NCBI GenBank assembly: GCA_002256145.1
Contig: NKIP01000009.1
Coordinates: 62,001 to 126,000, forward strand
Reading direction: 5' to 3'
Length of the DNA: 64,000 nucleotides
From: Comamonadaceae bacterium PBBC1
GTDB taxonomy: Bacteria > Pseudomonadota > Gammaproteobacteria > Burkholderiales > Burkholderiaceae_C
The position numbers were made by a program, and so were the translations under genes. The notes below the pieces were generated by a model. It was given only the letters and a program-made list of their open reading frames with translations, searched no databases and was not told where the DNA came from. The stretch's first letter is position 1. The number at the start of each line of letters is the position of its first letter. Below, piece after piece: positions 59,207 through 64,000 of the stretch.

Positions 59207-59812
59207 TCAATCCGCCACATGAACCCACAGCCGCTGTGCCGCGAACACGGCCTGTGGATAGGCTGACTTGCCACGGCTGCCGTTGTAACGGCCAAGCCCC
59301 ATGAACAGATCCCCACGCTCTCGGTCCAGCAAATACCGAAGAATGACGCATCCAAAACGCAAATTGGTTTGCATGTGGAACAAACGGCTTGCGTTGCCAT
59401 CTCCAATCAGCCTTGCCCAAAAGGGCATCACTTGCATATAACCCATGGCACCAGCGCTGGAAATGGCGTATTTTCGGAAGGCGCTTTCGACCTGCACCAC
59501 ACCCAGTACCAGGGACAGGGGCAGGCCCGCTCTGCGGGCTTCGTACCAAAGGGTTTGCAAAAACTCCTGGCGCTCAGTGGGGTGGTTTTTGTAGCGAGAC
59601 AGTCGCTGACTGCTGAACGCCTGCCATTGGGCATAGGCCTGCTGCTCTTGGGGCGTGCTCAGCAGCGGTTCAGGCGGAGCAGCGGCCAGCACCGCAGCAC
59701 TCAGGGCAGAGCGCACCGAGTGAGACAAAGGCTCTTCGATTTGGGAGCCGGCCCGGACGACACCGGCCGGACATAGTCCCAGCAGCATTTGGGCCAGGAA
59801 TGCGCGGCGCAT
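59207..59812 (-). CDS. Lytic transglycosylase, SLT domain
   Basis: 201-residue exported enzyme that cuts murein glycan strands. A signal peptide (about residues 1-21, ending VVRA) is followed by an SLT domain. The catalytic Glu is in VVQVESAFRKYAISSAGAMG, and YMQVMPFWARLIG and GRYNGSRGKSAY complete the family motifs. It lies 32 bp after proS on the same strand. Confidence 0.9.
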   Translation of the reverse strand: MRRAFLAQMLLGLCPAGVVRAGSQIEEPLSHSVRSALSAAVLAAAPPEPLLSTPQEQQAYAQWQAFSSQRLSRYKNHPTERQEFLQTLWYEARRAGLPLSLVLGVVQVESAFRKYAISSAGAMGYMQVMPFWARLIGDGNASRLFHMQTNLRFGCVILRYLLDRERGDLFMGLGRYNGSRGKSAYPQAVFAAQRLWVHVAD

Positions 59813-59844
59813 TGGGCGGGTACTCAGCGGCGCCTTTGCATGTT

Positions 59845-61590
59845 TCAGGCCGCCAGTCTCGCCTTGAGGTGATCAAGGATCTGTGCAACAGCGACTTTGC
59901 TCGATTCGACATCGCGGCGGTGTTGGTATTCCACCAGAGCGTCTTTGAGGCCCTTGTCGCCAATCGTGATGCGGTGCGGCACACCGATCAACTCCCAGTC
60001 TGCAAACATGGCACCCGGACGCTCACCCCGGTCGTCCAGGATCACGTCGACACCGTCGGCCAGCAAAGCGGTGTAAATCCGCTCTGCTTCTTGCTTGACG
60101 GCTTCGCTGCGGTCCATGCCAATGGGGCAAACCACCACGGTGAAGGGGGCAATGGCGTCGGGCCAAATGATGCCGCGTTCGTCGTGGTTTTGCTCGATAG
60201 CGGCGGCGGGCAAGCGCGTCACACCAATGCCGTAGCAACCCATTTCCAGAAACTGTGGCTTGCCAGTCTCATCCAAGAAAGTGGCATTCATGGCCTTGGA
60301 GTATTTGGTGCCCAGATAGAACACATGGCCCACCTCAATACCTCGCTCAATGGCCAGCTCGCCCAGGCCGTCGGGCGATTTGTCGCCCGCCACCACGTTG
60401 CGGATGTCGGCCACCAAGGCGGGCTCGGGCAGGTCACGCCCCCAGTTGACACCCGTGATGTGGAAGTCTTCTTCGTTGGCCCCACAAATCCAGTCGGCCA
60501 TCACGGCCACGTCGCGGTCAGCCACCAAGTGCACGGGCTTCTTCAGATCCAATGGGCCCAAATAGCCGGGTTTGCAGCCAAAGTGATCTTCAATTTCGCT
60601 CAGAGTGGCAAAGCGGAAGCCGCCCTCCATGCCGGGCAGTTTGCCCACTTTGACTTCGTTCATGTCATGGTCGCCGCGCAGCAGCAACAGCCAGACTTGT
60701 GACTTCACGATCTCGCCCTGCTCATTGAGTGAGTCGGTGGCCAGCACCAGCGACTTGACGGTGGTGGACAGAGGCACGTTCAGCAAGGCGGCGACGTCTT
60801 CACAAGTGCTCTTGCCGGGCGTGGGCGTCTTGGTCAAGGCTTGCTTGGCCTCGCTGCGAGGCACGCTGGGTGCCAAGGCCTCTGCCTTTTCCATGTTGGC
60901 GGCGTAATTGCTGGTGGGGCAGTACACGATGGCGTCTTCACCGGTGGCTGCGATCACTTGGAATTCTTCGCTCAAGTCGCCACCAATGGCCCCGCTGTCA
61001 GCGGCCACTGCGCGGTAGGTCAAGCCAAAGCGGTCAAAAATCTTGCGGTAAGCCCCGGCCATCACCTGGTAGCTGGCCTTGGCGCTGTCCATGTCGCGGT
61101 CAAAGCTGTAAGCGTCTTTCATGATGAATTCGCGACCACGCATCAGGCCAAAGCGAGGACGGCGCTCGTCGCGGAACTTGGTCTGGATTTGGTAGAAGTT
61201 TTTGGGCAGCTGTTTGTAGCTGCGCACTTCCTGACGCACCACATCGGTCACGACCTCTTCACTGGTCGGCTGGATCACGAAGTCACGGCCGTGGCGGTCC
61301 TTGATGCGCAAAAGCTCTGGGCCCATCTTGTCAAAGCGTCCCGTTTCTTGCCACAGCTCGGCCGGCTGCACCACGGGCATGGTCATCTCGATGGCACCGG
61401 CACGGTTCATCTCTTCGCGCACAATGGCTTCGACCTTGCGGATCACGCGCAAGCCCATGGGCATGTAGTTGTAGATGCCCGCACCCAATTTTTTGATCAT
61501 GCCGGCGCGGGTCATCAGCTTGTGGCTGGCGATCTCTGCGTCAGCAGGTGCTTCTTTGAGGGTTGAAATCAGGAACTGGGAAGCTTTCAT
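59845..61590 (-). CDS. proS: Prolyl-tRNA synthetase
   Basis: 581-residue class II synthetase of the bacterial type. It includes the YbaK-like editing insertion (about residues 230-390) between motifs 2 and 3. N-terminal features are [20 protein letters not shown], and [21 protein letters not shown]. Length and motifs normal. It is divergent from rppH (99 bp between starts). Confidence 0.97.
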   Translation of the reverse strand: MKASQFLISTLKEAPADAEIASHKLMTRAGMIKKLGAGIYNYMPMGLRVIRKVEAIVREEMNRAGAIEMTMPVVQPAELWQETGRFDKMGPELLRIKDRHGRDFVIQPTSEEVVTDVVRQEVRSYKQLPKNFYQIQTKFRDERRPRFGLMRGREFIMKDAYSFDRDMDSAKASYQVMAGAYRKIFDRFGLTYRAVAADSGAIGGDLSEEFQVIAATGEDAIVYCPTSNYAANMEKAEALAPSVPRSEAKQALTKTPTPGKSTCEDVAALLNVPLSTTVKSLVLATDSLNEQGEIVKSQVWLLLLRGDHDMNEVKVGKLPGMEGGFRFATLSEIEDHFGCKPGYLGPLDLKKPVHLVADRDVAVMADWICGANEEDFHITGVNWGRDLPEPALVADIRNVVAGDKSPDGLGELAIERGIEVGHVFYLGTKYSKAMNATFLDETGKPQFLEMGCYGIGVTRLPAAAIEQNHDERGIIWPDAIAPFTVVVCPIGMDRSEAVKQEAERIYTALLADGVDVILDDRGERPGAMFADWELIGVPHRITIGDKGLKDALVEYQHRRDVESSKVAVAQILDHLKARLAA

Positions 61591-61689
61591 GGCATGAAAC
61601 TAACAAAACTGGGACATCAGGGAAACATCCAAGAGCCAGCGCTGATGCGGCGTGCATAATGGACACAATTTAAAATTTTGAGGTTGATT

Positions 61690-62307
61690 ATGCTTGACCG
61701 TGAAGGCTTTAGGCCGAACGTCGGCATCATTCTGCTCAACCAGAGAAACCAGGTTTTCTGGGGCAAGCGCATCAGAACCCACAGTTGGCAGTTTCCACAA
61801 GGTGGTATTGACCGGGGTGAGAGCCCCGAACAAGCCATGTTTCGGGAACTCCATGAAGAAGTGGGGCTCCACCCAGAGCATGTGCGCATTGTGGCCCGAA
61901 CCCGTGACTGGTTGCGCTATGAAGTGCCAGACCGCTTCATCCGTAGGGATGCGCGTGGGTTTTACAAAGGCCAGAAACAAATCTGGTATCTGCTCCAATT
62001 GGTCACGCACGACCACCATTTGAACCTGCGCGCCACGGATCACCCCGAGTTTGATGCTTGGCGCTGGAACGATTACTGGGTGCCTCTGGATGTGGTGGTG
62101 GAGTTCAAGCGTGGCGTTTACGAAATGGCGCTCACCGAGCTCGCCCGTTTTTTGCCGCGAAACGAACGACAAAATCGCTACCTGCGGGGCGGTATGCGTG
62201 GTCCACGTGAAGCTTATGAACCCGACCACTCCTCCATGGAGATGCACCCACCTGCCCACATGGAATTACCCCCAGGCGCCAGCTTTGACCCCAACCCACA
62301 AGGTTGA
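61690..62307 (+). CDS. rppH: RNA pyrophosphohydrolase
   Basis: 205-residue Nudix enzyme that removes pyrophosphate from the 5' end of mRNA and starts decay. The Nudix box is [20 protein letters not shown] then VG (about residues 38-59). ATG 61690 ([17 protein letters not shown]) was preferred over an upstream in-frame TTG as it is the family start. The C-terminal tail (about 40 residues) is Pro/His-rich and variable. Confidence 0.95.
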   Translation: MLDREGFRPNVGIILLNQRNQVFWGKRIRTHSWQFPQGGIDRGESPEQAMFRELHEEVGLHPEHVRIVARTRDWLRYEVPDRFIRRDARGFYKGQKQIWYLLQLVTHDHHLNLRATDHPEFDAWRWNDYWVPLDVVVEFKRGVYEMALTELARFLPRNERQNRYLRGGMRGPREAYEPDHSSMEMHPPAHMELPPGASFDPNPQG

Positions 62308-62336
62308 ATGAGCGTCTTGTTCGGGGTGGCGCGATC

Positions 62337-63473
62337 TCAGTGCGACAAAATCATGTTGTCGCGGTGCACCATTTCGGGCTCAGCGGTGTATCCCAACAAG
62401 ACCGCATAGTCGTGTGACGGTTTGCGGCACAGCAAACGGGCCTCAGCACTGGCGTAATTGGCCAAGCCACGGGCAATTTCAGCGCCTTGCTCGTCTCGGA
62501 TGGCGATCACATCGCCCCGAGAGAACTCACCCGCCACACCCGTCATGCCAATGGGCAGCAGGCTCTTGCCCTCGGTCAGCACTTTGTGGGCCGCACCCGC
62601 ATCCACCGTGACCGAGCCGCGCAGTTGCAAGTGGTCGGCCATCCATTGTTTGCGGGCTTGCTGTTTAGCGGTCTGAGCCACCAGCAAAGTACCCATGTTG
62701 TCACCTTGACTCAGGCGCAGCAGCGCATCGGGTTCGCGCCCCCAGGCGATCACGGTGGACGCGCCTGAACCTGCGGCCCGCTTGGCGGCCAGGATCTTGG
62801 TGATCATGCCACCCTTGCCGATGCTGGAGCCCGCACCACCCGCCATGGCTTCCAGGGCCAGATCACCGGCACGGGCTTCGTGCACAAAGGTGGCCGAGGG
62901 GTCTTTGCGCGGGTCGGCGGTGTACAGCCCTTTTTGATCGGTCAGGATGACCAGCAAGTCGGCTTCGATCAGGTTGGCGACCAAAGCGCCCAAGGTGTCG
63001 TTGTCGCCAAACTTGATCTCGTCGTTGACCACCGTGTCGTTTTCGTTGATCACGGGCAGCACGCGGTGCTGGAGCAAGGTGAGCAGGGTCGAGCGGGCAT
63101 TGAGGTAGCGCTCGCGGTCGGCCAAGTCGGCGTGCGTGAGCAGAACCTGGGCGCTGCCCATGCCGTTCTCGCGCAGTTTGGTTTCGTACATTTGAGCCAG
63201 GCCCATCTGACCCACCGCAGCGGCGGCTTGCAAAGCGGGCACTTCGCTCGGGCGGGTGGTCCAGCCCAGGCGCTTCATGCCTTCTGCTATCGCGCCGCTG
63301 GAGACCATGACCACTTCCTTGCCCTGGGCGCTGAGCAGCGCCATTTGGCGGCACCATTCGCCAATCGCGCCCTCGTCCAGCCCCCGGCCTTCGTTGGTCA
63401 CCAGGCTGGAGCCGACTTTGACGACGATGCGGCGTGCATCGCGCAACAGAGAGGAAACGGCGGCAGAGGTCAT
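62337..63473 (-). CDS. proB: Glutamate 5-kinase
   Basis: 378-residue kinase, first step of proline synthesis. An amino-acid-kinase domain (about 10-260; [32 protein letters not shown]) is followed by a C-terminal PUA domain (about 290-370). Full length. It converges with rppH (29 bp between stops) and lies 57 bp after obgE, the usual obgE-proB order. Confidence 0.96.
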   Translation of the reverse strand: MTSAAVSSLLRDARRIVVKVGSSLVTNEGRGLDEGAIGEWCRQMALLSAQGKEVVMVSSGAIAEGMKRLGWTTRPSEVPALQAAAAVGQMGLAQMYETKLRENGMGSAQVLLTHADLADRERYLNARSTLLTLLQHRVLPVINENDTVVNDEIKFGDNDTLGALVANLIEADLLVILTDQKGLYTADPRKDPSATFVHEARAGDLALEAMAGGAGSSIGKGGMITKILAAKRAAGSGASTVIAWGREPDALLRLSQGDNMGTLLVAQTAKQQARKQWMADHLQLRGSVTVDAGAAHKVLTEGKSLLPIGMTGVAGEFSRGDVIAIRDEQGAEIARGLANYASAEARLLCRKPSHDYAVLLGYTAEPEMVHRDNMILSH

Positions 63474-63530
63474 GCTGAAAAGTTGGCTTGGCGTTGAAAC
63501 AGCGCTTGAAAGGGGCTGGGAGTGGCTGCC

Positions 63531-64000
63531 TCAGTCGTGCAGCGGTTTGAAGCGCGGATCATCGGCATCGGGCTCTTGCGGCTTGTCTTGCTCTTTGAAC
63601 CGGGGATCAATGTCCACCACGCCTTGCTCAATGATCTGCTGAGCGCGGATGTGCTTGTAAATCTCTTTGATCAACGGCTCGCAGCCTTCGCGCGTCAGGG
63701 CCGAAATCTGGAAAACCGGACCTTTGTAGCGCATGCGCTTGATGAAGTCCTTGACGCGGGCTTCGCGCTCATCGGCGGGCACCATGTCCAGCTTGTTGAG
63801 CACCAGCCAGCGCGGCTTGTTGTAAAGACCGGGATCGTATTTTTTGAGCTCGGCCACGATGGCCTTGGCTTGCTGCACCGGGTCGACGTTCTCGTCAAAC
63901 GGCGCAAAGTCGACCACATGAAGCAACAAACGGGTGCGCTGCAAATGGCGCAAAAACAAATGGCCCAAGCCAGCACCTTCCGACGCGCCTTCAATGAGTC
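63531..64000 (-). CDS. obgE: Obg GTPase, C-terminal part
   Basis: Partial gene running off the right edge. Visible are about 156 C-terminal residues of ObgE/CgtA, a ribosome-associated GTPase: [19 protein letters not shown], the G4 motif NKLD (in [10 protein letters not shown]), the G5 region ISALTREG and a charged tail. The frame is open to the window end. Confidence 0.95.
   Translation of the reverse strand, partial: LIEGASEGAGLGHLFLRHLQRTRLLLHVVDFAPFDENVDPVQQAKAIVAELKKYDPGLYNKPRWLVLNKLDMVPADEREARVKDFIKRMRYKGPVFQISALTREGCEPLIKEIYKHIRAQQIIEQGVVDIDPRFKEQDKPQEPDADDPRFKPLHD

Overview
The window looks like chromosomal DNA of a betaproteobacterium of the order Burkholderiales, most likely a Comamonadaceae member close to the freshwater genera Limnohabitans, Rhodoferax or Curvibacter. 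I infer this from the house-keeping neighbourhoods (rhodanese-grxC-secB-gpsA, DUF971-ubiE-Tim44-like-ubiJ-ubiB, FmdB-DUF502-aspS, hemA-prfA-prmC-grxD), from three periplasmic Bug-type solute receptors, and from moderately high GC. No rRNA, tRNA, CRISPR array, intact insertion sequence or phage gene was found.

Layout. 0-5.6 kb: a probable rodA start, gpsA, secB, grxC and a membrane rhodanese on the minus strand, divergent from gpmA, a C-terminal processing protease and a MoeB/ThiF-type adenylyltransferase. 5.7-13.8 kb: a secreted nuclease and a MarR regulator, divergent from an apparent Bug-Bug-sulfatase-SulP operon; then, on the minus strand, a cupin, an SbmA/BacA-type transporter and an unknown exported protein. 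14.3-20.9 kb: a patchy accessory zone with GNAT acetyltransferases, a pyridoxamine-phosphate-oxidase-like protein, a YcaQ-type winged-helix protein, an isochorismatase-like hydrolase, DUF4287, DUF429 and EamA genes, plus two decayed loci (a BrnT/BrnA-like remnant and a GNAT pseudogene). 20.9-24.6 kb: folE directly followed by a BLUF blue-light sensor gene, and nudB, an EEP phosphodiesterase and a cardiolipin-synthase-like gene. 24.6-33 kb: an apparent accessory block between nudB and aspS, holding a collapsed TonB-receptor pseudogene, cytochrome c, a sorbosone-dehydrogenase-like protein, a lone receiver domain, an orphan ABC ATPase, a serine hydrolase, katG and a glycine-rich RNA-binding protein.

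33-46 kb is a long minus-strand run: a 1292-residue flavin/iron-sulfur oxidoreductase, DUF971, ubiE, a Tim44-like protein, ubiJ, ubiB, a sodium:solute symporter, FmdB, DUF502 and aspS. 46-51.2 kb is a complete ugpB-A-E-C-Q locus for glycerol-3-phosphate and glycerophosphodiester uptake, with a candidate Pho box in front. 51.2-64 kb: a third Bug receptor, a small membrane protein, hemA-prfA-prmC-grxD, a GntR/ABC/membrane-protein operon with a perfect inverted-repeat operator, a lytic transglycosylase, proS, rppH, proB and the 3' part of obgE.

Functional links. ubiE, ubiJ and ubiB serve ubiquinone synthesis. folE and nudB are successive steps of folate synthesis but lie in separate transcription units. 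ugpBAEC with ugpQ forms a phosphate/glycerol scavenging unit. The Bug-sulfatase-SulP set suggests use of a sulfated organic compound, which is an inference. No striking unknown system is evident. The best candidates for new biology are the sulfatase operon, the folE-BLUF pair, the orphan ABC ATPase and the palindrome with a possibly leaderless promoter in front of hemA.
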